A DNA stretch of 54,268 nt, taken from assembly GCA_012798065.1 (NCBI GenBank), contig JAAZNW010000002.1, positions 1-54,268 on the forward strand, in the 5' to 3' direction. The position numbers were made by a program, and so were the translations under genes. The DNA comes from Chloroflexota bacterium (GTDB lineage: Bacteria > Chloroflexota > Anaerolineae > Anaerolineales > Anaerolineaceae). Shown here in pieces: positions 18,183-26,589 of this stretch (position 1 is the stretch's first letter; every line of letters starts with the position of its first letter). The notes under the pieces are model-generated. The model searched no databases. It saw nothing but the letters and a program-made list of their open reading frames with translations, and was not told the origin of the DNA.

Positions 18183-19196
18183 TCAGCTTTGCACCTGGGT
18201 GTGGTCGCCCACAAACAGGCGCGCGGGTTGCCCTTTGTACACAACCTCCCGACCGATGATCGATCCCTCGATGACCATGTTTTCGATCACCGTGTTGTCA
18301 TCCACGATGGAGTTGTTGATGACCACATTCTTTAGTGTACAGCCTTTGCCAACCGAGACATACGGGCCAATGACACAGGCTTCGATTTTCGCTCCCGGTG
18401 CGATGAACACCGGCGGTACAATCGTAGCACCCGGTATCCCGGAATCTGGCTGTGTTGCCACCCTGCCCTGATCCAGCAAATGGCGGTTTGTCTCCAGCAC
18501 GGCGGAAGGAATACCGGCATCCAACCAGGTGTCGATATTTTCTTTACGCATGCGACCGCCCATTTGAATGAAGATGTTGATGGCGTCCGCCAAAAAATAC
18601 TCGCCTTTCAAGCTTTTCCCAAGGCGCATCTGCTCTTCAATCGCCCTCAATAACGCGGCAGTATCTTTGAAATAATAAAAACCGACCAGCACCTGGTTGT
18701 TGCTGGTATCTTGCGGCTTTTCCACCAGCCGTGTGGCGATGCCATTTTTTCCGATTTCGATGACGCCGAAACGGCGCGGATCTTCCACTGCTTTAACAAA
18801 AGCCACTGCGTCCATCTCTTCGAGGGGTATGAATTGGAGGTCTGTCTCGATCAATGTATCTGAAAAAGCGATCAACGCCGGTCCTGCCAGGTATTCCTTC
18901 GCGCACCATAAAGCGTGCGACTGTCCGCGCATCTCTGCCTGGATGACAAAGTGCACCTTCTTCTGCGGGTGCGCGTGTCGCATGTATTGCTCAATGGCAT
19001 CCCCCTGGTTGGGGCTGGTGATGAACACATATTCGGCGTTTTCAACGCCCGGAAGAGAAGAAAACTGTTCAAGCGCGTAATCCAACACGGTTTTACCGGC
19101 CAACGGCAGCAGCGGTTTCGGACGGCTCCAGGTGAGCGGGCGCATGCGAGAACCATATCCCGCCATCGGTATAATAATCTTGAATACCTGACTCAT
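18183..19196 (-). CDS. Sugar-nucleotidyltransferase with left-handed beta-helix tail
   Basis: A 337-residue protein of the RmlA/GlmU-like NTP transferase group. The signature IIPMAGYGSRMRPLTWSRPK is at the N terminus (residues 6-25), followed by PLAGKTVLDYALEQ. The C-terminal 90 residues show hexapeptide-type repeats (PGATIVPPVFIAPGAKIEAC, then YVSVGKGC and VVINNSIVDDN). Such enzymes make NDP-sugars from sugar 1-phosphates; glucose-1-phosphate thymidylyl- or uridylyltransferase activity is plausible, but the substrate is not determined. The start is taken at the ATG at 19196 (GAGGTG upstream). An ATG at 19214 also has an AGGA site and would add six residues. It is the first gene of a three-gene operon. 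Confidence 0.85.
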   Translation of the reverse strand: MSQVFKIIIPMAGYGSRMRPLTWSRPKPLLPLAGKTVLDYALEQFSSLPGVENAEYVFITSPNQGDAIEQYMRHAHPQKKVHFVIQAEMRGQSHALWCAKEYLAGPALIAFSDTLIETDLQFIPLEEMDAVAFVKAVEDPRRFGVIEIGKNGIATRLVEKPQDTSNNQVLVGFYYFKDTAALLRAIEEQMRLGKSLKGEYFLADAINIFIQMGGRMRKENIDTWLDAGIPSAVLETNRHLLDQGRVATQPDSGIPGATIVPPVFIAPGAKIEACVIGPYVSVGKGCTLKNVVINNSIVDDNTVIENMVIEGSIIGREVVYKGQPARLFVGDHTQVQS

Positions 19197-19317
19197 GGAC
19201 ACCTCAACCGTCATCTCATCCTAACTGGTGATCGTGTGGTTACATCATCTCCATTTTACACTGCCTGCGCAAATTGGTCGATTGAATATTCACACCCAAC
19301 GGGCGGATAAAGAGCAT

Positions 19318-19342
19318 AAAAAGTCCCACCGCGCGCGGTGGG
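19318..19342 (-). terminator. Rho-independent terminator after the YccF gene
   Basis: The 18-bp palindrome CCCACCGCGCGCGGTGGG (19325-19342) is followed on the minus strand by ACTTTTTATG, a compact terminator 19 nt past the yccF stop. Confidence 0.85.
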
Positions 19343-19360
19343 AGCAGGTGAAAAGCGCCT

Positions 19361-19801
19361 TTAGTATCTTGCCAGGGTGGTGATGGCGGGTACCTGATCG
19401 AACATCCAAAAAGTCAAAGGAAACGCCAGCCCAAAGGTGACCGCGGTGAGCAGCCAGGCCAGCAGCATCCACACCAGGCTGAACCAGAAACCAATGACCA
19501 AGAAGTACAGTGCGCGCAGCAGAAACGGGTTTTGACGTATCGTTGTATGCCGGATCACCGGAGAACCCTCCCTGATCTCCACAGTGGTCTGCACGCGTTG
19601 CGGGCGCAGGGTCATCACCTGCGGGATACGGTTGATCATGAGCAGCCCGATAGGCAGCCCGACAATGGTAAGGTTGAAGAACCAGGCAACGACCACCCAA
19701 ATGAGCCCGAGCCAAAGACCAATGAACAGAAAATACAGACCGCGCACCAGGCAGCCCGGTCCCCGCTCGATGAGTTCCACTCTTGTGTTCTGCTGAGTCA
19801 T
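19361..19801 (-). CDS. YccF-family inner-membrane protein (two YccF repeats)
   Basis: A 146-residue membrane protein made of two copies of the YccF (DUF307) motif: RGLYFLFIGLWLGLIWVVVA near residue 18 and RALYFLVIGFWFSLVWMLLA near residue 90, each followed by a second hydrophobic helix and a short PxG- or PLTF-containing turn. The function of the family is not established. An AAGGAGAG site precedes the ATG. It is transcribed in the same direction as gatA but lies 92 nt downstream of it and has its own terminator, so it could be read with or without gatCA. Confidence 0.85.
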   Translation of the reverse strand: MTQQNTRVELIERGPGCLVRGLYFLFIGLWLGLIWVVVAWFFNLTIVGLPIGLLMINRIPQVMTLRPQRVQTTVEIREGSPVIRHTTIRQNPFLLRALYFLVIGFWFSLVWMLLAWLLTAVTFGLAFPLTFWMFDQVPAITTLARY

Positions 19802-19893
19802 GTTTGATACTCTCCTTTTCCATTCATATACGCAAATAAAACACTGCTGTTGCAGGTCAGCAGAAAGGGAGAGAGAAAATTCACAGAGCGGGT

Positions 19894-21372
19894 TCAGTCG
19901 AGGGCGGGCACCTGTTGGTGCCAGTCTGTTACACCCTGGTAGGCATGCGCCGCGCGGAAGAGCACATCTTCACGGAAATGCGCTCCAAGGAACTGGATAC
20001 CAATCGGCAGGTGGTTGTCATCGAACCCCACCGGTAAAGCCAGCCCGGGAATGCCTGCCAGGTTGGTAGGCAATGTGAACACGTCCTCCAGGTACATGGC
20101 CAGAGGATCGCCGGCGTGTTCACCCAGTTTAAAGGCAGTGGATGGCGCCACCGGGCAGGCGATAAGGTCCACATGTTCAAAAGCCTGGTCAAAATCGCGC
20201 CTGATGAGCGTGCGCACCTTTTGCGCCTGACCGTAGTAGGCGTCATAATAGCCGGCGGAGAGCGCGTAAGTGCCCAGCATGATGCGCCGCTTGACTTCCG
20301 CGCCAAAACCCACGCCGCGCGACCGTTTGAACATTTCCCATAGCGTTGCAGCTGGTTCGCGCAGACCAAAGCGCACGCTGTCATAACGCGCCAGGTTGGC
20401 GGAAGCCTCGGCTGGGGCGATGAGGTAATAGACCGGCAGGGCGTACTCGGTGTGTGGCAGGCTCACCTCCACCAGCTCAGCGCCAAGCAACCTCAGGATA
20501 TCAATAGCCGCAAGCACACACTGGCGGACCTGTGGTTGAATGCCTTCAATAAAGTATTCCTGTGGGATTCCCACGCGCAGCCCATCCAGCCGCTCCTTTT
20601 CCCGCAGGTTAAGAACCGGAACGGGGACATCAACGGTGGTGCTGTCCAGCGGGTCAATACCGGCCATAAGGGAGAATAACAGCGCTGCGTCTTCCGCGTT
20701 GCGCGTGAACACGCCCATCGAATCCAGAGAGGAGCCGTAGGCCACCAACCCATAACGCGAGACGCGCCCGTAAGTCGGCTTGATACCGCAGACGCCACAG
20801 AAGGATGCTGGCTGCCGAATCGAACCGCCTGTATCAGAGCCCAGCGCAGCAGGTACCATACCCGCTGCCACAGCAGCTGCGCTGCCGCCGGAAGAGCCCC
20901 CTGGTACACGCGTGACATCCCAAGGGTTGAAGGTAGGACCAAACGCGGAGGTCTCTGTGGAAGACCCCATAGCGAACTCGTCTGTGTTGGTCTTGCCTAC
21001 TACAATGGCCCCGGCGTCCAGCAACCGCTGCACCGCGCTGGCGGTGAAGGGCGGCACAAAATCTTTGAGAATGGCCGAGCCGCAGCAACAACGCATTCCC
21101 GCAACCGTGATCAAATCTTTGACTGCGATGGGCAGCCCCAGCAGGGGCGGGGTTTCGCTACCGCTGTGGCGTGCAGACGCGTAGCGGGCATCCGCCTTAT
21201 CCGCAAGGCTGAGCGCGTCTTCCTCCGCCAGGGTGACGAAAGCGTGAACACGCGGCTCCAGGATCGCGATGCGTTCCAGGTAAGCCTGTACCAGCTCGCG
21301 GCAGGAAAACTCCGCCTTTTTCAGTCCATCCAGAATCTGTATAACGGAAAGATCGGTCAAGCTCGTGTTCAT
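19894..21372 (-). CDS. gatA: Glutamyl-tRNA(Gln)/aspartyl-tRNA(Asn) amidotransferase subunit A
   Basis: A 492-residue amidase-signature protein that hydrolyses glutamine and channels ammonia to GatB. The Ser-cisSer-Lys triad is visible as K85 in GLPIAVKDL, S160 in PGGSSGGSAA and S184 in DTGGSIRQPAS, with the family spacing. One oddity is the CCCG run (residues 95-98) just after the lysine loop. The start overlaps the gatC stop by 4 nt, typical of translational coupling. gatB is 4 kb downstream on the same strand. Confidence 0.96.
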   Translation of the reverse strand: MNTSLTDLSVIQILDGLKKAEFSCRELVQAYLERIAILEPRVHAFVTLAEEDALSLADKADARYASARHSGSETPPLLGLPIAVKDLITVAGMRCCCGSAILKDFVPPFTASAVQRLLDAGAIVVGKTNTDEFAMGSSTETSAFGPTFNPWDVTRVPGGSSGGSAAAVAAGMVPAALGSDTGGSIRQPASFCGVCGIKPTYGRVSRYGLVAYGSSLDSMGVFTRNAEDAALLFSLMAGIDPLDSTTVDVPVPVLNLREKERLDGLRVGIPQEYFIEGIQPQVRQCVLAAIDILRLLGAELVEVSLPHTEYALPVYYLIAPAEASANLARYDSVRFGLREPAATLWEMFKRSRGVGFGAEVKRRIMLGTYALSAGYYDAYYGQAQKVRTLIRRDFDQAFEHVDLIACPVAPSTAFKLGEHAGDPLAMYLEDVFTLPTNLAGIPGLALPVGFDDNHLPIGIQFLGAHFREDVLFRAAHAYQGVTDWHQQVPALD

Positions 21373-21656
21373 TCCAGCACCGGCGGCACGCGAAACTGGT
21401 CTTTCATTTTCTCGGGAGCGTTTGCCAGCACGCTTTCAACGGTCAGCCCTGGGTGGGGTTCATCGACGCGCAGCCTGCCGTTAGCAGGGAGAACGCTTGA
21501 AGTGGGTGGTACGCCTTCTGTGTCCAGCGCCTGCAACCGCGCCACGTGTTCCAGGATGGCCGAAAGTTGCTGCCGGTACTGCTCTTTCTCTTCCGCAGTC
21601 AGGTCAAGGCGTGCCAGTTCGGCGATATGTTCTACTTCAACAAGGGATAATTTCAT
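21369..21656 (-). CDS. gatC: Glutamyl/aspartyl-tRNA amidotransferase subunit C
   Basis: A 95-residue GatC, the belt-like subunit that stabilises GatA and GatB. The N-terminal VEHIAELARLDLTAEE pattern and the C-terminal LR.DEP and VLANAPE motifs are standard. No Shine-Dalgarno is evident. Instead a perfect TATAAT (plus coordinates 21663-21668) lies only 6 nt before the ATG, consistent with a leaderless transcript whose first base is at or near the start codon. It is the first gene of the gatCA operon. Confidence 0.94.
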   Translation of the reverse strand: MKLSLVEVEHIAELARLDLTAEEKEQYRQQLSAILEHVARLQALDTEGVPPTSSVLPANGRLRVDEPHPGLTVESVLANAPEKMKDQFRVPPVLE

Positions 21657-21775
21657 GCGTTGATTATACCTGAGTGCCGGAGGTTCATTCGACTGACCCA
21701 GAGGATTAATTTGCAGATTGAGGAAAAATAGCCTATACTAAGTGTACATTTTTTGAAGGGATAAGGAGGATAGAA

Positions 21776-22180
21776 ATGCCAAGCATTATCGATATTGAAG
21801 GGATTGGCTCCGTTTATCAAAAGAAATTAAAAGCCATTGGCGTTGCCACTACTGAAAAATTACTGGAACTCGGCGCTACCCCCAAAGGACGCAAGGAACT
21901 GGCCGAGAAGACTGGCACCGGGGAAGCGCTCATCCTTGAATGGGTGAACCATTCCGACCTGTACCGCATCAAAGGTGTGGGCAGTGAGTATTCTGACCTG
22001 CTGGAAGAAGCCGGTGTGGATACCGTGGTCGAGTTGAGCAAGCGTGTGGCGAAAAACCTCTATGAAAAAATGGTGGAAGTCAACGCTGCCAAGAAACTCG
22101 TCCGAAAATTGCCCGTTGAGAAACAGGTGGCAGACTGGATCGAACAGGCTAAGAAATTACCACGTAAGGTGAGCTATTAA
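21776..22180 (+). CDS. DUF4332 / helix-hairpin-helix domain protein
   Basis: A 134-residue, charged, all-helical protein without a signal peptide. It has two helix-hairpin-helix-like units: DIEGIGSVYQKKLKAIGV (residues 5-22) and LYRIKGVGSEYSDLLEEAGV (about 62-81), each with a GIG or GVG turn, the pattern of DUF4332. Such modules bind DNA or act as protein-protein adaptors; the precise role is unknown. The ribosome-binding site ATAAGGAGG is strong. A TATACT at 21734-21739 could be the -10. It is followed immediately by a terminator, so it is monocistronic. Confidence 0.85.
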   Translation: MPSIIDIEGIGSVYQKKLKAIGVATTEKLLELGATPKGRKELAEKTGTGEALILEWVNHSDLYRIKGVGSEYSDLLEEAGVDTVVELSKRVAKNLYEKMVEVNAAKKLVRKLPVEKQVADWIEQAKKLPRKVSY

Positions 22181-22195
22181 AAACCGTCCTTCAGC

Positions 22196-22226
22196 ACAGG
22201 GTGAGAGAGTCTCTCACCCTGTTTTC
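22196..22226 (+). terminator. Rho-independent terminator after the DUF4332 gene
   Basis: ACAGGGTGAGAG (22196-22207) pairs with CTCTCACCCTGT (22211-22222) around a 3-nt loop, followed by TTTC. Confidence 0.82.
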
Positions 22227-22260
22227 GTATTGAACAATCTCGGCAAAGCGCTCTTTTTTT

Positions 22261-22791
22261 ATGAAACTGGTTTATCTGGCATCTGAAAACCCGGTAAAAA
22301 TCGCTGCGGTTGAGGAGGGTTTCAGGCGCGTGTTCACCGGCGAGGAGTTCAGCGTGCGCTCGGTGAGCCTTTCGCTCAACCTGCCCGCGCAACCTAAAAC
22401 CGATGATGAAACGCTCTTCTGCGCTGAACAGCGGGCAGCGAACGCGCGAGAGACGGCGCCTGACGGAGATTATTGGGTGGGTATTGAGGGGGGGACCGGC
22501 GAACGCGGCGGGGAAATGGGCACCTTCGCCTGGGTGGTCATTCTTGATTCGTTACGCAGGGGGATCGGCCGCAGCGGTGAATTTTTTCTTCCAAAAATAC
22601 TGGCGGACCTGGTACGGCAGGGTATGGAGCTCGGAGACGCCGATGACCTGGTCTTCGCGCGGCAAAATTCCAAGCAAAAAAATGGCGCGGTCGGTCTGCT
22701 GACCGCTGACGCCATCGACAGGTTGGAGCTCTATATTCCCGCGGTTATCTTCGCCCTTATCCCCTTCAAAAACCCCCTGTTATTTCCCTGA
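22261..22791 (+). CDS. yjjX: Inosine/xanthosine triphosphatase (YjjX family)
   Basis: A 176-residue house-cleaning phosphatase that hydrolyses ITP and XTP to prevent their incorporation into nucleic acids. The N-terminal ASENPVKIAAVEEGF motif and the central VGIEGG segment followed by FAWVVI are typical of the YjjX/DUF84 fold. The length (170-180) fits. The start ATG has no clear Shine-Dalgarno, only a T run from the preceding terminator region. It converges with the esterase gene, 30 nt away. Confidence 0.9.
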   Translation: MKLVYLASENPVKIAAVEEGFRRVFTGEEFSVRSVSLSLNLPAQPKTDDETLFCAEQRAANARETAPDGDYWVGIEGGTGERGGEMGTFAWVVILDSLRRGIGRSGEFFLPKILADLVRQGMELGDADDLVFARQNSKQKNGAVGLLTADAIDRLELYIPAVIFALIPFKNPLLFP

Positions 22792-22821
22792 TCGTTCTCT
22801 TTTTGCGCCAATACCTGTCTG

Positions 22822-23715
22822 TCATTTTTCTGATTGCAGGCGGGTGAATGCTTGTGCGTACCAGCGCAGGTAATCCGCCACGTGCGCGCTCCAGTAAGAA
22901 GGTTCATGCCTGCCTTCAAACTCGAAGAACTGATAGGGTACCCCGGCATCCTTCAGCGCGGTGACAAATTCCTGTACTTTTTCTTTTTCAGCATCCTTAT
23001 CACCCGCATCCACCAGCACCAAGGGGATACTTTCCGGCGGCAAACCAGCCGCCGCCTGAATATTCCATAACTCACCGTAAAAAAGAGGTGTGCTATGAGC
23101 GCCCACGATACCGAACACTTCGGGGGATACAAAACCCAGGTGCACCGCCCAATTGCCGCCGCGCGAAAGCCCGCCAATCGCGCGGCAGGTACGCTCTTTG
23201 CAAACCGCGTAATTTTCCTCGATATAAGGCAGCACGTCCTCCATCAACGCTTCGTCAAATTGAGATTCCCGCGGTCCGGGCGTCCAGGTGACTTCAAAGG
23301 GCATCACGATCACCAGGGGTCGGATCTCTTTGCTCGTGATCAAATCGTCCGCCGCGTTGGTGAGTCCCAGCTCCAGCCATTGTGCGTTGGTGGCTGCCTG
23401 CCCGTGGAGCATAATCAACCAGGGGTAGCCGCCCTCCTTTTTGGGGTCGTAACACGGAGGCAGGTAAATATTGGTGTTTATCGGGCGGTTGAGCTTTTGC
23501 GTGGGAATATCCACGTTCAGAATGCTGCCCTGTGTGGCTGTGCAGACAAGGGGCGTGGGTGTGCGGGTTGCCTGCGGAACAGGCGTGGACGTAGGATGAG
23601 GGGTTGAAGTGTCAGTAGCGGCTACTGTTGGAATTGGGCTGCTGTTCACTGCCGCGCAACTGACCAGAAAAAGACAGGTGAGCAGGCTGATGAGTGTGGT
23701 GGCGGTGCGGGGCAT
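22822..23715 (-). CDS. Putative alpha/beta-hydrolase esterase, lipoprotein (esterase D/Fes-like)
   Basis: A 297-residue secreted lipoprotein. A type II signal peptide with lipobox LVSC (cysteine near residue 20) is followed by a Thr/Pro-rich linker and a PF00756-type esterase domain. The nucleophile elbow is GLSRGG (about residue 195), the Asp is probably in LVDAGDKD and the His in FEGRHEPSYW, all in order. The LPPCYDP and PWLIMLHG blocks at the domain start fit this family. The start at 23715 is chosen because the signal peptide begins there; a longer reading would run through the tRNA-Pro gene. The substrate is unknown. Confidence 0.87.
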   Translation of the reverse strand: MPRTATTLISLLTCLFLVSCAAVNSSPIPTVAATDTSTPHPTSTPVPQATRTPTPLVCTATQGSILNVDIPTQKLNRPINTNIYLPPCYDPKKEGGYPWLIMLHGQAATNAQWLELGLTNAADDLITSKEIRPLVIVMPFEVTWTPGPRESQFDEALMEDVLPYIEENYAVCKERTCRAIGGLSRGGNWAVHLGFVSPEVFGIVGAHSTPLFYGELWNIQAAAGLPPESIPLVLVDAGDKDAEKEKVQEFVTALKDAGVPYQFFEFEGRHEPSYWSAHVADYLRWYAQAFTRLQSEK

Positions 23716-23750
23716 TGGTTTTTCGACGTGCTCCTCGGGGCTCAGTTTGC

Positions 23751-23780
23751 TTGACGTTATCCAGCAATCCGGATTATACT
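23751..23780 (+). promoter_or_regulatory. Sigma-70 type promoter of tRNA-Pro
   Basis: TTGACG (23751-23756) and TATACT (23775-23780) are separated by 18 nt, and the tRNA begins 10 nt after the -10 element. Confidence 0.6.
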
Positions 23781-23789
23781 CTATGCGCT

Positions 23790-23865
23790 CGGGGTGTAGC
23801 GCAGTTGGCAGCGCACCGCGTTTGGGACGCGGGGGTCGGCGGTTCAAGTCCGCCCACCCCGACCA
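23790..23865 (+). tRNA. tRNA-Pro (anticodon TGG), CCA encoded
   Basis: Acceptor CGGGGTG (23790-23796) pairs with CACCCCG (23855-23861). The anticodon arm is CCGCG-TTTGGGA-CGCGG, giving anticodon TGG, and the T arm is GGCGG-TTCAAGT-CCGCC. The discriminator A is followed by an encoded CCA. It is expressed from its own promoter, divergent from the esterase gene. Confidence 0.96.
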
Positions 23866-24049
23866 TCAAACCAGAAAATCTCCATACCGCTGGCAGCGGT
23901 GAACCTGTTCGTTCTTCTTATTCCTGAACCATAACCAAACCAGTCTGCCCGTTTTTTACCTCCTTGCCATTCGCTGGATGGGCGTGTTTTGAAGGATGGA
24001 AGTAATAATGTATCAGCGATGCGGGTTTTACGGGGGACAGTGCCTTTTC

Positions 24050-25144
24050 CTATTGAATCAAGCCGGCGTCTATGAGCCTGCGCGCCAGCATTTCTTCTCC
24101 TTGAGCATCAAGGTGGATGGCGCTATTGGTGAAGTGTTCCTGCGGCACCAGGTCCCACAGGTCGAAATATTTCCAGCCGTTGGCTGAGCTGGCTTCCGCC
24201 AGGGTCTGGCGGTACAGGTCATAAGCCCAGCGCGGATAATAGAAGTTATAGCGGATATCACTGTTCTCGCCGTTGCTGACCAGGATTGGTTCGTTGACCA
24301 GCACGACCGGCACCTCGCCGGCGATTTTCATCCCCGCCTGTAACAGGTCCAGCGCCAGTCCGTCTTCAGGGAGGGCGGGCGGCTGCCAGTGGTGGAAGCT
24401 CTCATCTGCTTCCAGGTCACGCCCGGCGGGCGGGTAAGAGGGCGGGTAAAGCTGATCGATCCCTGTGGCGGTCCACATCACTCCGTAGAGCTGCAAGCGC
24501 AGCAAATCTGCCAGTTCACGGCGACGCCCGATGAGAGTACGCTGCCAGAATGTTGGCTCTCCTGCAGGCATGGTGATAGCCAACTGGTAACGCTCAATGA
24601 GTTGGCGCACCCGTTGCGGGTTATGGGCCACGATGGGCGATTCCAGCTGGCGGTCGCGCGGGAAGGATTCAAGAGTGACCCGCCACAGGATGAGGTCTGG
24701 CTGGTAACTCATGGCCCGCTCAAGCACCATCAGGTCTTTCACCAAGGAGAGGGTGGGGTAGCCCAGGTTGTACACCCGCACCCGTCTGCCATCAGCGCTT
24801 ATCAACCCAGCGGCGTCTAATTGACCTGCCAGTGTCTCTTCTGGTTTTAAGAGCGTGCCCCAGGTAGCGCTGTCTCCGATCACCAGCACGCGAAATTCAT
24901 CAGCCGCTTTGGGGGTACCATCGAGCCTGTGGGCGGCGAACATGGCTTCAAAGTTGTACAGGCTGAAGTTGTATGCCTCTCTGGGCGTCTCACCGAAAGG
25001 AAAGCGTTCTCGTCCGCGCAACAGGGAATTGTAAGCCGAGATTCTGCCCAGTCCGTCGGATGGTATCAGGGCGCAGGCTAAATGGATAAGCGCGAAAAGC
25101 AGCAGCCCCTTGAGCAGTACATTGCGGATAAAGCGGGGTGTCAC
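24050..25144 (-). CDS. SGNH-like membrane-anchored partner of the MBOAT acyltransferase
   Basis: A 364-residue protein with one N-terminal membrane helix (about residues 8-26) and a large extracytoplasmic part. VLVIGDSATWGT (about residue 85) is an SGNH block I with the Ser nucleophile, and YNLGYPTLS supplies a block II-like glycine. The usual Asp-x-x-His near the C terminus reads NSAIHLD (His kept, Asp position Ser). Proteins of this kind (AlgX/AlgJ, DltD, PatB) receive acyl groups exported by an MBOAT partner and place them on cell-surface polymers. The start overlaps the MBOAT stop by 4 nt, which strongly supports a joint role. The acceptor polymer is not known. Confidence 0.8.
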   Translation of the reverse strand: MTPRFIRNVLLKGLLLFALIHLACALIPSDGLGRISAYNSLLRGRERFPFGETPREAYNFSLYNFEAMFAAHRLDGTPKAADEFRVLVIGDSATWGTLLKPEETLAGQLDAAGLISADGRRVRVYNLGYPTLSLVKDLMVLERAMSYQPDLILWRVTLESFPRDRQLESPIVAHNPQRVRQLIERYQLAITMPAGEPTFWQRTLIGRRRELADLLRLQLYGVMWTATGIDQLYPPSYPPAGRDLEADESFHHWQPPALPEDGLALDLLQAGMKIAGEVPVVLVNEPILVSNGENSDIRYNFYYPRWAYDLYRQTLAEASSANGWKYFDLWDLVPQEHFTNSAIHLDAQGEEMLARRLIDAGLIQ

Positions 25145-26589
25145 AGCCCGCCTCCAAACCCGAAGAGCCTGACCAGCACGCGCGTAGATAAACCGGGCTC
25201 AGGCAGGGTAAACCACACCCACCCCAGGGTGACATAAATAAAGGTCAGCAGCGTGTTGAGAACATGAATGGCGCGGGAAAGCCCGGTTTTGGCCTGCCAG
25301 CGAGCGGCCAGGTGCTGCGTTCCCGCGCTCCAGCGATTCTGCACGAACAAGCCCAACCCGTGCCAGGCTCCCCACAGCAAAAAATTCATCGTGATGCCAT
25401 GCCACAAACCAATCAGCACCATGGTGCTCAATTGCGTCACCAATATCACCAGCCATGCCGGCATCCACCTGGCGCGGTTGCGTAAAAAACGCGTGACCGG
25501 AAAGAAGAAGTAAGCCCGCATCCACTGGGTGAGGGTGATATGCCAGTTGTCCCAAAAGCGCGTGAGGTTGCTCTTCAGGTAAGGCGCGCGGAAGTTTTCA
25601 GGCAGGCGGATGCCCATGAAACGCGCCATGCCCAGGGCAATATCCGTGTATCCGCTGAAGTCCAGGTAAATTTGCAGGCTGTAGGCCAGCAGCATCAACC
25701 ACAACCAACCCGCGGCGTCTACCTGGGCCGCATTGCTGGCGTTGAGAGAGACGATAGACAGGGTATCCGCCAGCACAAACTTCTTGAACAGACCCAGCAT
25801 CAGGCGTGTGCTGCCCGCACCAAAATCCAACGCGCCTGGGATAAATTCACCGCGCAGGTCTTTAATGAAACGCTCGCTGCGGTCAATGGGTCCGGCGCTG
25901 ATAGCGGGGAAGAAGAGGATGTAGATCAGGTACTCGCGTAGCGCCATTTGCGGCAGCCTGCCAGCCTGCCGGTCGCGCAGCGTGTGGATCAGCCGGAAAG
26001 CGATGTAAGAAAATCCCAGCCAGCGCACATCCAGCGCGGATGCAAGCTCGCGGGATTGACCGCTGAAACCGCGCAACAGTGCGCTTGTGGTCAACGTCAG
26101 CGCAGGCAGTTTGAGCACCAGGAAAAGCAGCAAAACCAGGATGATCGCCAGCGTCAATGCGGGTTTGAAGCGGTGGCTGATGCGCGCCGCCATCAACAAC
26201 AACCCCAGGTTCACCAGCACAACAATCCCCACGGTCAACGTCTGGGGCGGACGTGAAGCGCTGAGCAACCCGCCGCTGCCTAAATAACGTGTGAGGGCAA
26301 TGACCAGAACGGTCGCCGTAACGATGCCCAGCGTCACCAGGATTTCACGGCGCTGGCGTTCTTCTGGTAATGAGGTCAGTGCCCAGCCCAATCCGGCCAG
26401 TGAGAGGGAGGCACACGGCAGCCAGAAATCCAACCCGCGGATAGGCAGGATGGGTTGCAGCCAGAAGATGATCACCACCGAGCTGACCAGCAGCAACACA
26501 ACGCGCCAACGCCGTGCGCGCCGGATGCTGCAAACCACCAGCACACCAAGAGAGATACCAATCAGCACCAGGATACGGAGCAGCGTCAT
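25141..26589 (-). CDS. MBOAT family membrane-bound O-acyltransferase (AlgI/DltB type)
   Basis: A 482-residue polytopic protein with about eleven to thirteen membrane helices. The MBOAT core is recognisable from LQIYLDFSGYTDIALGMARF (about residue 310), then RFWDNWHITLTQWMRAYFFF, and the catalytic histidine region GLWHGITMNFLLWGAWHG (about residue 400). This is the AlgI/DltB/PatA branch, which moves acyl groups (acetyl, D-alanyl or others) from a cytoplasmic donor across the membrane. Its ATG follows directly on the stop of the 38-residue microprotein, and its stop overlaps the start of the SGNH-like gene, so the three are translationally coupled. Confidence 0.92.
   Translation of the reverse strand: MTLLRILVLIGISLGVLVVCSIRRARRWRVVLLLVSSVVIIFWLQPILPIRGLDFWLPCASLSLAGLGWALTSLPEERQRREILVTLGIVTATVLVIALTRYLGSGGLLSASRPPQTLTVGIVVLVNLGLLLMAARISHRFKPALTLAIILVLLLFLVLKLPALTLTTSALLRGFSGQSRELASALDVRWLGFSYIAFRLIHTLRDRQAGRLPQMALREYLIYILFFPAISAGPIDRSERFIKDLRGEFIPGALDFGAGSTRLMLGLFKKFVLADTLSIVSLNASNAAQVDAAGWLWLMLLAYSLQIYLDFSGYTDIALGMARFMGIRLPENFRAPYLKSNLTRFWDNWHITLTQWMRAYFFFPVTRFLRNRARWMPAWLVILVTQLSTMVLIGLWHGITMNFLLWGAWHGLGLFVQNRWSAGTQHLAARWQAKTGLSRAIHVLNTLLTFIYVTLGWVWFTLPEPGLSTRVLVRLFGFGGGL

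Noticed and set aside
19290..19823. Alternative minus-strand frame over the YccF gene (177 codons)
   Set aside because: The other minus-strand frame encodes two clear YccF repeats with a ribosome-binding site; this one reads through the terminator.
23866..24049. Short GC hairpin after tRNA-Pro as a terminator
   Set aside because: CCGCTG/CAGCGG is short and lacks a T run on either strand, so I did not list it as a terminator.
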